Source: an uncultured Eubacterium sp. (GTDB lineage: Bacteria; Bacillota; Clostridia; Oscillospirales; Acutalibacteraceae). Taken from it: a DNA stretch of 64,000 nucleotides. The first letter of the stretch is position 1, and each line of letters starts with the position of its first letter. Made by a program: the position numbers and the translations under genes. Below are positions 37,801 through 46,717 of the stretch, piece by piece. Below the pieces are notes generated by a model. It searched no databases. It had not been told where the DNA came from and was given only the letters and a program-made list of their open reading frames with translations. Location of the stretch: NCBI GenBank assembly GCA_905234495.1, contig CAJOHE010000007.1, positions 125,865 to 189,864 of the forward strand, in the 5' to 3' direction.

Positions 37801-39022
37801 TCCAGAAAGAATTATCAAATAATATTGAACTATAAACCTCTTCATGAAAAATACTAATTAATGCTTCTTTGTATGATTCCACATCTATGTCAATAGTATA
37901 TGAACCTACAAACATTTCAAAAACGCATCCAATCAATAAAGCATCAATTTCATTTTTCGTAGCATTTTTTAAACTGTTGGGAAGTATATCTTCCTGTAAG
38001 ACATACAAATATGATTTTAGTATTGCTTCATATAGTTTTTCATCAAAATTATGTTTTTTGCATAACAATCTTGAACAGTATACTATGTCTACAAATAAAT
38101 TATAAAAACGTGCATTCACTGACAATTTTTTCAAAATTTCTGTATTATTCCAAAAGCTTATATAGCGTTGCTTTTGGGAATCAATCAAAAATTGATGATT
38201 TCGTAATACTAACATTGAATGGAGTTCTTGAATAATGTTTTGAAATTTTCCGTACTCATCTTCGTATAATATATTATTGATAGAACCTCTCGAACTTAAA
38301 AGTTCAATAATCATTTGAGATTCAACGAAATTTTGATTATAAGGACTACGCGGGTCAATCCAAAAAAGAGACGAGTCTGAATTTTCATCTATGGCATTCA
38401 TTAAGCCTGCATCTTGACCTCTATATCCAATAAATATAGTTAGACCGTTAGTCAACACTTTTATTTCATTAACAATGTCATTTGGCAATCTCTTTAACTC
38501 TGCTGGCGAAAAGCGTAATTTCCCTGATTCTAAGTCTCCGTGAACATTTAAAAGCTTAAAGGTGGCAGCATTTGCACCAACCTTAACAAAATCATTGTCT
38601 CCAGCTTTCTTTATATAAGACATTCCACCACAGGCTTTTTCGACAAGCATATCAAAATTTGTAGTTATAATTTTTGTAATAAAGCCTGCTTCTATTAATT
38701 CTTTAAGCAGAAAATGAGCTTTAGTGGGTTTGGCAGAAGCTAACCGTTTTTTTAATAGTTCTCTTTGTTCTTCTTCTCTTTTTGTATTCCATACACAATC
38801 TATGAACTTTTGATATATTATCTCCCAATTTTTTTCACTATCAATAGGCACGCCATGTTCCCTAAGAGAATCTTTCATAATGCCAACAGTTGATATATCA
38901 TTTTCACTAGCATCAAGAGAACAGCCAGCACCCATAATTAGAGTTGCTCCACCTTTATTTTTACTATTCATTAATGCATAATAGAGTCCATGAAATGTGC
39001 TAACAATATTGTTATTGTTCAA
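34880..39022 (-). CDS. SIR2-STAND-TPR antiviral-type protein (module A)
   Basis: The 1380-residue protein starts at a TTG after AGGAGGAG. The N-terminal SIR2 domain (about 20-290) shows GAGCS (31-35), TTNFD, NVHGD and FIGYRGQD, and so could cleave NAD+. The central P-loop NTPase has Walker A GTSGSGKTS and Walker B MIFIVDGINELE, of the STAND/NACHT kind. The C-terminal third is TPR-like helical repeats (SIKVLRPVYDSF, PYILARIYEQKGNSL), which would sense a trigger. This order is that of Avs5-type SIR2-STAND defence proteins, which deplete NAD+ on phage recognition. Linking it to the converging ATP-grasp/PLP enzyme is new to me. Confidence 0.88.
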   Translation of the reverse strand: MNNNNIVSTFHGLYYALMNSKNKGGATLIMGAGCSLDASENDISTVGIMKDSLREHGVPIDSEKNWEIIYQKFIDCVWNTKREEEQRELLKKRLASAKPTKAHFLLKELIEAGFITKIITTNFDMLVEKACGGMSYIKKAGDNDFVKVGANAATFKLLNVHGDLESGKLRFSPAELKRLPNDIVNEIKVLTNGLTIFIGYRGQDAGLMNAIDENSDSSLFWIDPRSPYNQNFVESQMIIELLSSRGSINNILYEDEYGKFQNIIQELHSMLVLRNHQFLIDSQKQRYISFWNNTEILKKLSVNARFYNLFVDIVYCSRLLCKKHNFDEKLYEAILKSYLYVLQEDILPNSLKNATKNEIDALLIGCVFEMFVGSYTIDIDVESYKEALISIFHEEVYSSILFDNSFWSAIDRIINPKEYNEGSSVKFNFINDNLNIESIKIQFKNISSLILIAQILSALNYPYQNEMSVFYGKTENIKCFGDIIHLDLNEIKSSEKLFITNNLINKLPSKNTVVIDERTQIISKWMEITYTVKKEEYNNESSIFDVCIEHCRITAKNFVDLDKRITRHVKLNLDYDINNFLLSNKIGMFITGTSGSGKTSAVRNFIIENQNWHYSIVSSQINQSQELQLSSFIGAKIDEDEEENVLLSIEQKLNLEQSLMIFIVDGINELEYQSQLQYYVKVIQLAKKIEKLNCNHIRIIITCREHAYLNYKEQTKIFLDFSLFYRNDKFEYGIAENQDANYRVKPCTDEELSALANCYLSNNVIISELINNKNNITPFYFSIIQEYIKNYNPESLSFIDYDDIFYEMLSKNMIKRLSKTNQLLSKNILYAYFDLVLESQSEYITKFMLRNRLFNHYEKYSIDEIDNLDNMVNALIDVNILSIGFSKIYSFKFYHDKIEEYFFETYLIECLDTNDMPSIDNLLNLCKKNLIYQEGFLRFLRNMLQQSINDYKKIVNNYSLNHMAFLSKLVIASIATSKDYPKDLNFLLHDRDYDGSKSLINIIIIGLENALTAYSLLNYDLLSFIDSILCVKSSLITNDIKAYMYYFKSRVFYFRNDYDSAAQFVEKSLALVYEENPVLYTKLQIHRAVILIELGNSNESIKVLRPVYDSFNILDNNVLLKIRIGIELGRALNHVGNINEPLELYDELLMHKDQITQPYILARIYEQKGNSLNKIMFENLDYGMQPSSSLDEDSIKTINKLFNEAVQLYKKAMELLISENEVFCYSGVLPELINTYVSYSMSIQETGIEECQSLIDTADLLFENITTPFKTDFYLAKAYYYEYIGEPDKAYNLIQKAISNAKTLNIQNKEAKSNLFLSQFVIRQIQNNTKMEISTDELKQRGLTAANNSFKYYNLNNSDIANNCNARACMQTISILTQQN

Positions 39023-39048
39023 AATGCTCTCCTCCTAACATTAAATAA

Positions 39049-39067
39049 GGATAACAAAGAGTTATCC
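39049..39067 (-). promoter_or_regulatory. Leader dyad of the SIR2-STAND gene
   Basis: Reading toward the gene, this is GGATAA-CTCTTTG-TTATCC, the same 18 bases as at 32318 plus one. It lies 22 bases before the ribosome site. With 32318 it forms an inverted repeat that brackets the convergent pair. Confidence 0.6.
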
Positions 39068-39071
39068 ATTA

Positions 39072-39106
39072 TTAAAGCCCTATGTTGCTTGAACATAGGG
39101 CTTTAA
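39072..39106. terminator. Perfect 15-bp hairpin upstream of the SIR2-STAND leader
   Basis: TTAAAGCCCTATGTT pairs perfectly with AACATAGGGCTTTAA around GCTTG. No long T-tract follows on either strand. If the SIR2 promoter lies to its right (39110-39190), the hairpin is in the 5'-UTR and could attenuate. If not, it isolates the gene from readthrough. Confidence 0.6.
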
Positions 39107-39193
39107 TGCTAAAGTGATTATCGTTATTTTAAAAACAATTAGACATATTTTTCATATAATATCAATTAGTATATATCAGCCGATTCTTTTTTT

Positions 39194-39291
39194 GAGAACG
39201 GCTGATTTTTATTTGTCAACACCTAATTTTCAATTAATTATGTCTTTTTTTGTCGTTTTTTTGTACATTTTTGCATTTTAGGTTGACGAAA
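39194..39291 (+). repeat. Repeat R2 (98-bp T-rich island repeat)
   Basis: Same layout and orientation as R1: GAGAAC to TTGACG is again 89 bases. CAGCCG (39179) and CGGCTG (39199) pair around GAGAAC with five T residues after, so the left end works as a terminator. The TTGACG at its right end could be a -35 box for the block that follows. Confidence 0.8.
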
Positions 39292-39365
39292 TAATAAAAA
39301 AGTAATTAATGAAAAGTGAAACACTTATATTAATAAAATATGAGTATAACAAAGGAGTTGAGTAA

Positions 39366-39452
39366 ATGAAAGAAGATAATTGTGACAGTTTGAAACTCTG
39401 TATGAGTTTGTCCTATTCAGCTTATGAAGAAAAAACAAAATATAAACTATAA
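39366..39452 (+). pseudogene. Remnant of a lipase gene start
   Basis: The 28-codon frame with GGAG upstream encodes DSLKLCMSLSYSAYEEK. This closely matches DDLKLCMRLSKAAYEEK inside the lipase encoded at 40337 (about residue 170). It then stops. It looks like the stub of a second lipase copy left by deletion or recombination. It could still be translated as a micro-ORF. Confidence 0.55.
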
Positions 39453-39474
39453 ATATAGAAAGGATTATTGAATC

Positions 39475-40320
39475 ATGAAAAAAACTAAAAAATTATCAAC
39501 TGCTAAAAAAGTTTGGTTAACGATAGTACTAATCCCCCTTGTGATCATAGGGGCTTTTTTGTTCCGTAGTCACGTGGCGTATCCCGTTGCGGCAAAGGTG
39601 TATTTGGCTAACAAATATTCATGGAACTATTTCAGTATTAAAACGGAGGAGTTTACGGTGCCGCTGACGACATATATTTTTGACCTTGAAGGTGGTTCGG
39701 GCTGGTATAGTGCTAATCCTCGAGGAATTTTTAAATACAATGACCGAGAGTTCTATGTGGAATGTATGAAATATGACAAAATCGAGAAAGAATTCGGCAC
39801 CCCCAAATACCAAAGGAGAACAAAACTTTACTTTGCCGATGATTACCAGCTGCCGGATATTTTTGAGTGGTGTACAGAATATCTGCAGGACAATGTTAGT
39901 CCCGACATTGTTGGGGTACAGATGTATTCAGATATTATTTATCACTCTACAAATTATAGTTTTGATTATGAGTTGAAATGGAATTCCAAAAATGTGTTTA
40001 CAAAAGAAGACGCAAAAAATCTGCTTGAAATGCAAGAAAAAGCGGATACAGCCTTAGTTGTTTTTTATCAAGTGGAAGACTTGAGTATTTATAGAAGCAA
40101 AGAAAAAACTTTGTTAGATGACGGTTATTATTACAAAGTGAATGATAAAGGTGAAAAAATTAAGAACGAGGAAAAAAACGAATTAAAACAAGTAGGTTTT
40201 GATAAAACGACAGTTCTTCTAATTGAAAAACCGCAATTTGAAATAGGATATATCGGTCTTTCAACTTTTGGTAAACAGCAAAGGATGTCAATTGATACAA
40301 ATAAAACAGAGTATGTATAA
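39475..40320 (+). CDS. Membrane-anchored extracellular protein of unknown function
   Basis: The 281-residue protein has a basic start (MKKTKKLSTAKKVW) and one strong membrane helix (about 15-35, LTIVLIPLVIIGAFLF). The remaining 240 residues would lie outside the cell. They contain FSIKTEEFTVPLTTY and YSFDYELKW and look alpha/beta. AAAGGA precedes the start. The lipase gene follows 16 bp later with its own GGGGG site, so the two are likely co-expressed. It may be an accessory or immunity-like partner of the lipase. Confidence 0.6.
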   Translation: MKKTKKLSTAKKVWLTIVLIPLVIIGAFLFRSHVAYPVAAKVYLANKYSWNYFSIKTEEFTVPLTTYIFDLEGGSGWYSANPRGIFKYNDREFYVECMKYDKIEKEFGTPKYQRRTKLYFADDYQLPDIFEWCTEYLQDNVSPDIVGVQMYSDIIYHSTNYSFDYELKWNSKNVFTKEDAKNLLEMQEKADTALVVFYQVEDLSIYRSKEKTLLDDGYYYKVNDKGEKIKNEEKNELKQVGFDKTTVLLIEKPQFEIGYIGLSTFGKQQRMSIDTNKTEYV

Positions 40321-40336
40321 AGAAGGGGGATATACA

Positions 40337-43300
40337 ATGAAATTGTATTTTAAAAAATGTATTCTTCATTTAATGGTAATATCGATATTAATATCCTCAT
40401 TTACAGTTTTTACTCCAATAGCTACCCAAGCTGAAGAAAATTCATATTATGCAAGATATGAAGGGGTTTGTACTGCCGTGAATAACGAACAGGTAAACTG
40501 TATTTTTACAATATATGAACTAAATGATGAAACGAATAGCTTTAGCGGGCATTTCTATATGGATGAGACTAATTGGTCGCTTGGATGGTTTAGTGTTCCT
40601 TTGTTTTTTGACCACGATGTAAGCGGTAGCTTTACACGAGATACAAATAGCTATACATGTGGATCATTTACTCTATCATTTAATTGGGGAGACGCTGTAA
40701 TCAGTAGCATTAAAGTTTATCCTCAAGAAGGTAGAGCGGTTTGTGATTCTTCGGTTTGTGCTTATATCAAAGACGATAGTTTTGAACTATACGGAACGAT
40801 TGAAGGAGAAACCAATGATGACGATCTAAAACTTTGTATGCGTTTGTCAAAAGCAGCGTATGAAGAAAAACTAGATAACATTGAAAAAGTCAAAAAGGTT
40901 TTTGGAGCAGAAAAGGAATTATATACTATTTTTTCTAATGAATTTGGAAATAATAATATTATTACAAATACATTAATGTATGCTCTAATCCAAGAGCATG
41001 AAAATGAACATTTAGAATATATAAATGTAAACGATGAGAAATACGATAGTGTTTTATCTTTAAATTATGGCGATGATAATAAAGATAATTCCCCTTTTAC
41101 TGTTACGCGGCGTGAAAATGATAACGGCACAATAGATATTTTTGTCATTATCCGCGGTACATCTGAAGATGAATGGCAGGGAAACACGGAATTAACAGGC
41201 TTAACTTATAATTCTGACCAAGAAGAGCACGATAATTTTTATAAAGCCGAGGATAGTATTAAGCCGGCAATAATGACCTATTATACTGAAATGCGAAAAA
41301 CCTATACGGCAGATAAAATCAATCTTATTATTACAGGTCATAGTCGTGGTGCTGCAGTAGCTAATATCTATGCCAAAGAAGCGACGGATGTAATGAATAG
41401 TAGCGGCACATCTACTGACATTCCAAAGTTTCATAATGTAACAGCATATACATTTGCTTGCCCGAATGTACATAAATATGAAGACAATATGGAAGAAGAC
41501 TATCCTAATATTTTTAACTATTGCTTCTTTGAAGATATCGTACCCACAGTGCCTCTTACAAGACCGACGGATGGTTGGAATTACTGGAAGTATGGGCAAA
41601 CCTTCGCATTTGTCATCAATGAGCATTTGGATTCTGTTGCGGATGATATGTATAAGAATTTGAAAAAATGCGATTTTTATGCTCCAAAGCAGATCAATGA
41701 TGCTTTTTCGCAATGGAAATCAGTAGATGAATACTATAATAAGCCATTAGTTGGCGTCACTATGGAGACGGTTAATCCGAATCTTCCAGCGACTGCTGTT
41801 GCCAAAGAAACAACTATATTTAACATATTACATGATGCTACTGGTTGGTTCAAAGGAACCAATGAAAAACGAAAAGCAGAAGATAAAAATAAATTTTTAA
41901 CCAGATTGGCTGTTTATCCTGACTTAGCACCGTTAGCTTTAACTGCAATTGATTGTTTCAATTCTATTGGAAAAGCGCATGACTACGAATCGTATAACTA
42001 TTTGATTAATATGTACGGCAAACATTTTTGGGTGCCTATAACGCATCAAATGGTAATACAGCCAAACTTTTTTAGTCAAATTCCTGTTAATGAACAAGCA
42101 CAAACACCCATCTATGACCCCGACGAGCTTGACTGGTTGCTTAATTTTGCAAGAAGCTATGATAACGAGCAGAAACTCGGCTGGGATTTATCAGACCCAG
42201 CCTCATGGGAAGGTATTTACTGGACTGCAGACGGTCATGTTTATGGTATTGAACTGCCATTTAAAAATCTGCAGTCCAGATTAGAGATTGCACGATTTCC
42301 ATATCTAAAATATCTCTTTGTCAGCGGCAATCCGAATATGTATTTAGCGCCGATATATGACCACCTTGAATTAATCGTGTTTGACGGCAGCTTTTGTTCC
42401 TACGATGATGACACTTTGGATATCGAGAATTGCCCCATGTTAGAAGAAGTGCGATGTGTTGGAACTGAGGTTAAAAAGGTAAAAGTTAAACAGTCTCCAA
42501 AAGTAAAAAAACTGAATCTAGCTGAAAACGAAATATCGGAATGGGAGTTTTCCGATGATATCAAGCCAGAGGAATCGAATGTTTCCGGCAATTATTTACA
42601 GCCGAACGTTGACCCAACTGTTGTTTCATGGATAAATGATATTGAAGAATCTGGTGGCGAAGTGGAAGATTTTCCGCAAAAAGTTCCGAAAAGCGCCACA
42701 TATAATGCAGCAGAAATACAGGCGATGAAAGAATTTGCACAAATCGGCAACAACAATGAAGTGTTAGGTTTATTAGATGAAAACGGAGAAATTAACACAC
42801 AAGTCTTACAGTTTTATGCTCTGTTTGAGTATGACGGCAACGAATACAGAATAGTATCATTAGATATTGCCGGATTTGAGATAAGCGGAGCGTTGAATCT
42901 CAGTGCATTTACTAAACTGCACAATTTATTCTGCGAAAACACCAAACTGACAGCACTGGATATTTCAGGCTGTACAGAACTGGAAACGATGTATTGCTAT
43001 GATGCAGAAATAGCAACGCTGGTATTGCCAAGCAATGCTGCGGACGCTTCATCAAAGCTTTTAGATGTAGATTGTGAGTATAATTATCTGTATACGCCTG
43101 TCTTTACTCCGGAAATGGTAACAAATATTACTTCAAAGCCTGATGCATCACTGGAATATCTGCGTCAAAAGGGTGACAGAAGTGCGCTGGAGGCGGTACT
43201 GGAATTTGGCAAGACAATAAAAGCCGCGGATTATTCGGAAATCTCCTATTCTGTATATCAAACGGTTTTTGAACGGGCAGAAAAAGCCCAAGGATTTCTG

Positions 43301-44233
43301 CTAACTCAAACAGATATTGACGAAATTGTAACGGAAGTACTGACAGCGATAAATGAACTTGAGCCATATCTGAATTTAAAAATAAGTGGAAATAATGGTA
43401 CAATAACAATTGTATATGATGACGAACCACAAAGCGGAATCACTCATTCATTACTGTTTGGTACGCCTGTAATTTTAACTGCTACTGCCGATGAGGGATA
43501 TACCTTTGACGGTTGGTATGAAAAGGTAACTCAAAGGAAGTTCTCTTCAAACAGCACCTATGCTTTCAAAATCACAACTAATATGGATTTGGAAGCGAGG
43601 TTTGTAAGAACAGGCGATGTTACATTGACCTTTACTAATGATTCGGAACAAGTTGTAGCGAAAATTGATAAATCCGTATCGGAATGGAACGAGGTTACCG
43701 GTATTGCCGATTTGCTTCCTGAAGTGCCGTATAAGTTGGGTCATACAAACGGTAGATGGAATTATACAGAGGCAGATGTACTGACAGCTTTACAAGCAGG
43801 CAACGATGTCACAATAACGCCTATCTATGATGATTCAACATATAAATATCCTGCTGTACCAACGCCTACCGATAACGTGCCGGTACTTAACCTGTATTAC
43901 AGTTTGGATGCTAACAACAATGTCGGCTCCTTTACAATGGCAGCGGGTATTTCTCAAGACTTAAACATTGAAGCAATTGGAATAGGCTTCTATTACAAAA
44001 AAGCTGCAAGCTTCAATCCGTCAAATTTCATTCTAAACATAAACAACAAAATGCTGACAAGCAGATTTGACAATACTGATTCTGACGGAATATACATTGT
44101 TAATATCAATAAATTCACTTCCGCATACAACTGGTGTGCAAGAGGATACATAACTTACTATGATGAAAACGATGAACTCAAAACTGTATATTCAAATCAG
44201 ATAAATATTGTTAATAGAGAACAAATGACTTAA
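40337..44233 (+). CDS. Secreted class-3 lipase with leucine-rich and InlB-type repeats
   Basis: The protein has about 1298 residues; the ATG at 40337 is chosen over an upstream in-frame start because AAGGGGG is adjacent. The signal peptide ends TQAEE. The alpha/beta-hydrolase domain holds the nucleophile elbow GHSRG (334-338, Ser336), and ASP/HIS-bearing segments follow (FFEDIVPTVPL). Residues about 640-960 have leucine-rich stretches (LTALDISGCTELETMYC), and about 1040-1100 an InlB-type repeat (FDGWYEKVTQRKFSS, DLEARFV). It would be a secreted lipid or ester hydrolase. Its GC is higher than the flanks, suggesting separate origin. Confidence 0.82.
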   Translation: MKLYFKKCILHLMVISILISSFTVFTPIATQAEENSYYARYEGVCTAVNNEQVNCIFTIYELNDETNSFSGHFYMDETNWSLGWFSVPLFFDHDVSGSFTRDTNSYTCGSFTLSFNWGDAVISSIKVYPQEGRAVCDSSVCAYIKDDSFELYGTIEGETNDDDLKLCMRLSKAAYEEKLDNIEKVKKVFGAEKELYTIFSNEFGNNNIITNTLMYALIQEHENEHLEYINVNDEKYDSVLSLNYGDDNKDNSPFTVTRRENDNGTIDIFVIIRGTSEDEWQGNTELTGLTYNSDQEEHDNFYKAEDSIKPAIMTYYTEMRKTYTADKINLIITGHSRGAAVANIYAKEATDVMNSSGTSTDIPKFHNVTAYTFACPNVHKYEDNMEEDYPNIFNYCFFEDIVPTVPLTRPTDGWNYWKYGQTFAFVINEHLDSVADDMYKNLKKCDFYAPKQINDAFSQWKSVDEYYNKPLVGVTMETVNPNLPATAVAKETTIFNILHDATGWFKGTNEKRKAEDKNKFLTRLAVYPDLAPLALTAIDCFNSIGKAHDYESYNYLINMYGKHFWVPITHQMVIQPNFFSQIPVNEQAQTPIYDPDELDWLLNFARSYDNEQKLGWDLSDPASWEGIYWTADGHVYGIELPFKNLQSRLEIARFPYLKYLFVSGNPNMYLAPIYDHLELIVFDGSFCSYDDDTLDIENCPMLEEVRCVGTEVKKVKVKQSPKVKKLNLAENEISEWEFSDDIKPEESNVSGNYLQPNVDPTVVSWINDIEESGGEVEDFPQKVPKSATYNAAEIQAMKEFAQIGNNNEVLGLLDENGEINTQVLQFYALFEYDGNEYRIVSLDIAGFEISGALNLSAFTKLHNLFCENTKLTALDISGCTELETMYCYDAEIATLVLPSNAADASSKLLDVDCEYNYLYTPVFTPEMVTNITSKPDASLEYLRQKGDRSALEAVLEFGKTIKAADYSEISYSVYQTVFERAEKAQGFLLTQTDIDEIVTEVLTAINELEPYLNLKISGNNGTITIVYDDEPQSGITHSLLFGTPVILTATADEGYTFDGWYEKVTQRKFSSNSTYAFKITTNMDLEARFVRTGDVTLTFTNDSEQVVAKIDKSVSEWNEVTGIADLLPEVPYKLGHTNGRWNYTEADVLTALQAGNDVTITPIYDDSTYKYPAVPTPTDNVPVLNLYYSLDANNNVGSFTMAAGISQDLNIEAIGIGFYYKKAASFNPSNFILNINNKMLTSRFDNTDSDGIYIVNINKFTSAYNWCARGYITYYDENDELKTVYSNQINIVNREQMT

Positions 44234-44238
44234 TGATA

Positions 44239-44268
44239 AAACCGCTAATGTTTTCATTAGCGGTTTTT
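44239..44268 (+). terminator. Rho-independent terminator after the lipase gene
   Basis: ACCGCTAATG pairs with CATTAGCGGT around a TTTT loop, and five T residues follow. R3 starts four bases later. Confidence 0.9.
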
Positions 44269-44271
44269 ATT

Positions 44272-44369
44272 TAGAACAGACAAATTTCATTTGTCAATAC
44301 CTAATTTTTAATTAGCTTTGTCTTTTTTTGTCATTATTTTATACATTTTTGCAAATTGGATTGACATAC
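44272..44369 (+). repeat. Repeat R3 (98-bp T-rich island repeat)
   Basis: Same orientation and spacing as R1 and R2: the GAGAAC equivalent (TAGAAC) to TTGACA is 89 bases. The end TTGACA (44361) has TAAGTG 17 bases on and could serve as the promoter of the ATP-grasp/radical SAM gene. Confidence 0.8.
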
Positions 44370-44412
44370 AAATAAAAAAGTGATAAGTGATAAGTGAATT
44401 TTTTTATTTTTA

Positions 44413-44444
44413 AAGGATAATATTTGGTTATCCTGTTTGGAGGA
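44413..44444 (+). promoter_or_regulatory. Leader dyad and ribosome site of the ATP-grasp/radical SAM gene
   Basis: AGGATAA-TATTTGG-TTATCCT (44414-44434) is followed by the GGAGG site. The whole 32-base stretch recurs exactly, inverted, at 48110-48141 before the partner gene. Identity beyond the dyad into the ribosome site suggests a common origin or a shared regulator. Confidence 0.7.
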
Positions 44445-44448
44445 TTAT

Positions 44449-46713
44449 ATGAATAATTTGTATTGGATTGGATTGAACGAATCAGAGGTTGAGTTTTCAG
44501 AGCAACTATTTGAAAAAACAATAACTCTAAACGGCAGCGGAAATAACAACATATCATATTCCCAAATCTACAAAACAAGAATAAATTATAATACTGACAC
44601 ACCAGAAATCGGAGAATTTTTTAATGACCAAATTACAAAAATAATCGAGTCTGATCCAAGAGCTAGATTTATGTTTTATAATCCCCATACAGCATATTAT
44701 TATGGAGAACAAATAGTTTCTCGCACAATATGCCTCAATCCGTCAGATTTATTAGAAAAAGTTAGAAACAAAATTAGCATGAGGAATCTTGTTGAAGAAT
44801 CTCATGCATGTAAAATTTTACCACATATTGAGTTAAACGGAACGAAAGTTAACTACCAGTATATTCATGATTCATTTAATAAAAAAGTATCTGATTTTGT
44901 TGTTCAAGCTGAATTTTCTGAAGGAGGAAATTCTACATTTGTTTTGAATAAAGATAATGATTTAAATCAAGGAATACATGATGATTTTCAATATAGCATT
45001 TCTCCATATGTCAAGAATTCGGTACCTATTAATACAAATATTATAATTTATGACGAAGATATTGTTGTATTCCCATCATCAGTGCAAATTATTAAAGAAA
45101 AAAACAATAAACTCGCTTATAAAGGTGCTGATTTTGCAACATATAAATTATTATCAGATAAAATAAAAACTCAAGTAGATAATAGCAATATGGCTATTTG
45201 TAAATTACTACAAAAATTAGGCTATAGAGGTATATGTGGCATAGATTATATATCTGATGGACGAGATGTTTATTTTATGGAAGTTAACGAACGCTTTCAG
45301 GCCTCTACATATTTAATTAATATGGAGTTAACTAATTGTAATTTACCTAGCATTCAAGAAATGTGTATCGATGCATTCACATTAAAAAGAGCCCGAACTA
45401 ATATTAACAATTTTGATATTAACCTGAGTAATTATGCTTATTCTTACAACTTTAAGAATAAAAGCATTATCAGTTTTATGCTTAACAGAGCAAAAAAAGA
45501 TAAATCAGTTTGTAAAATAGTTTTAGATGGTTATAGCGATAGTTTAAGTATTCAAACATCATCATACCTTTATAAGTTTATATTTGAGAATAGAATATGC
45601 TCTATTTCTCCAGATAATAAAGTATATGTAAGTAACAATATAATAGGTTTTTCAAATTTTGATATTTCTTCACCTATTGATGTTAAAATTGCATTAATAT
45701 GCTGCGGATTATATATTACTGATAACGCAAAAAATAAAATCAACAGTTCAGGAGGAGTTTGTGATTCTATCAATAATGGGTTGAATATAACCATCTTTAA
45801 TAATGTTACAGTTATGTGTTTGCCGCAGGAATTCAAAGGAATGGGATTAACACCATTTTCATTAGATTTGGACCAAAACGATAGGTTTGTTCTATACTAC
45901 TATGATTATTATGTTAGTTTAGTACATTTACAGATGAAACAACCAATTATGAAAAATCTCACAAAAAATGGCATACCCTATAGAAAAATAGGACTATTGG
46001 CTCTCGATAGAGTTGGAATAAACTACCAATCAGTATGTGTATTCAAAGACAAAGGTATAGAATGCAAGTTTTGCAATTTATCAAAGACAAACGAGACCTT
46101 TAATTTAGATGATGTTTATGAAGTTATTGATTCATATATTAGCAATGTTGATTTTAGACATTTTTTAATTGGCGGTGCTACAAGCAATTCAAATAGCGAT
46201 TACGAAAGAATTCTCGCAATTGCAAAATACATTTCAGCAAAATGCAATAAACCTATATATCTAATGACTTTGCCAATCAATGATAAACGCAAACTAAGAG
46301 AATTAAAAAAACATGGTATTACAGAAATCGCTTTTAATATTGAATTATTTGACAGAAAACTTGCGAAAAAAATCATGCCAGGAAAAGGCTTTATTAGCAT
46401 TGAAAAGTATTTTTCAGCATTAAAGAATGCGATTGAAATATGGGAAGAGCCGGGATCAGTGAGAAGCATGTTAGTAGTAGGACTCGAGCCTAAAGAAACC
46501 CTTTATCGCGGAATAGAAAAGTTGGCAAAGCTTGGCGTATCTCCAATTCTTTCTCCATTCGGACCGTCAAAAGGATCATTAATGGAAAATGAAATCCCAG
46601 AAAATTTTGAATATTTTAAAGAAATATATTTATCTGCGAAAAAAATATGTGAAAAACATAATATAGAACTGGGTCCAAATTGTGAATATTGCAAAAATAA
46701 TGTATTGGCATAA
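44449..46713 (+). CDS. ATP-grasp and radical SAM fusion protein (module B)
   Basis: The protein has about 754 residues; the ATG at 44449 lies five bases after GGAGG. The N-terminal part (about 60-300) is ATP-grasp-like, with MFYNPHTAYYYGE, FVVQAEFSEGGNSTFVL in the ATP lid, and the metal-binding FMEVNERFQAST. A central segment (about 310-490) is not recognised. The C-terminal third is a radical SAM domain with a Cys530-x8-Cys539-x2-Cys542 cluster and GGATSNSNSDYERIL. The Cys spacing is unusual for the superfamily, whose common form is Cx3Cx2C. The product is unknown; a peptide or metabolite modification is likely. It converges on the next gene with a 4-bp gap. Confidence 0.78.
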   Translation: MNNLYWIGLNESEVEFSEQLFEKTITLNGSGNNNISYSQIYKTRINYNTDTPEIGEFFNDQITKIIESDPRARFMFYNPHTAYYYGEQIVSRTICLNPSDLLEKVRNKISMRNLVEESHACKILPHIELNGTKVNYQYIHDSFNKKVSDFVVQAEFSEGGNSTFVLNKDNDLNQGIHDDFQYSISPYVKNSVPINTNIIIYDEDIVVFPSSVQIIKEKNNKLAYKGADFATYKLLSDKIKTQVDNSNMAICKLLQKLGYRGICGIDYISDGRDVYFMEVNERFQASTYLINMELTNCNLPSIQEMCIDAFTLKRARTNINNFDINLSNYAYSYNFKNKSIISFMLNRAKKDKSVCKIVLDGYSDSLSIQTSSYLYKFIFENRICSISPDNKVYVSNNIIGFSNFDISSPIDVKIALICCGLYITDNAKNKINSSGGVCDSINNGLNITIFNNVTVMCLPQEFKGMGLTPFSLDLDQNDRFVLYYYDYYVSLVHLQMKQPIMKNLTKNGIPYRKIGLLALDRVGINYQSVCVFKDKGIECKFCNLSKTNETFNLDDVYEVIDSYISNVDFRHFLIGGATSNSNSDYERILAIAKYISAKCNKPIYLMTLPINDKRKLRELKKHGITEIAFNIELFDRKLAKKIMPGKGFISIEKYFSALKNAIEIWEEPGSVRSMLVVGLEPKETLYRGIEKLAKLGVSPILSPFGPSKGSLMENEIPENFEYFKEIYLSAKKICEKHNIELGPNCEYCKNNVLA

Positions 46714-46717
46714 TATT

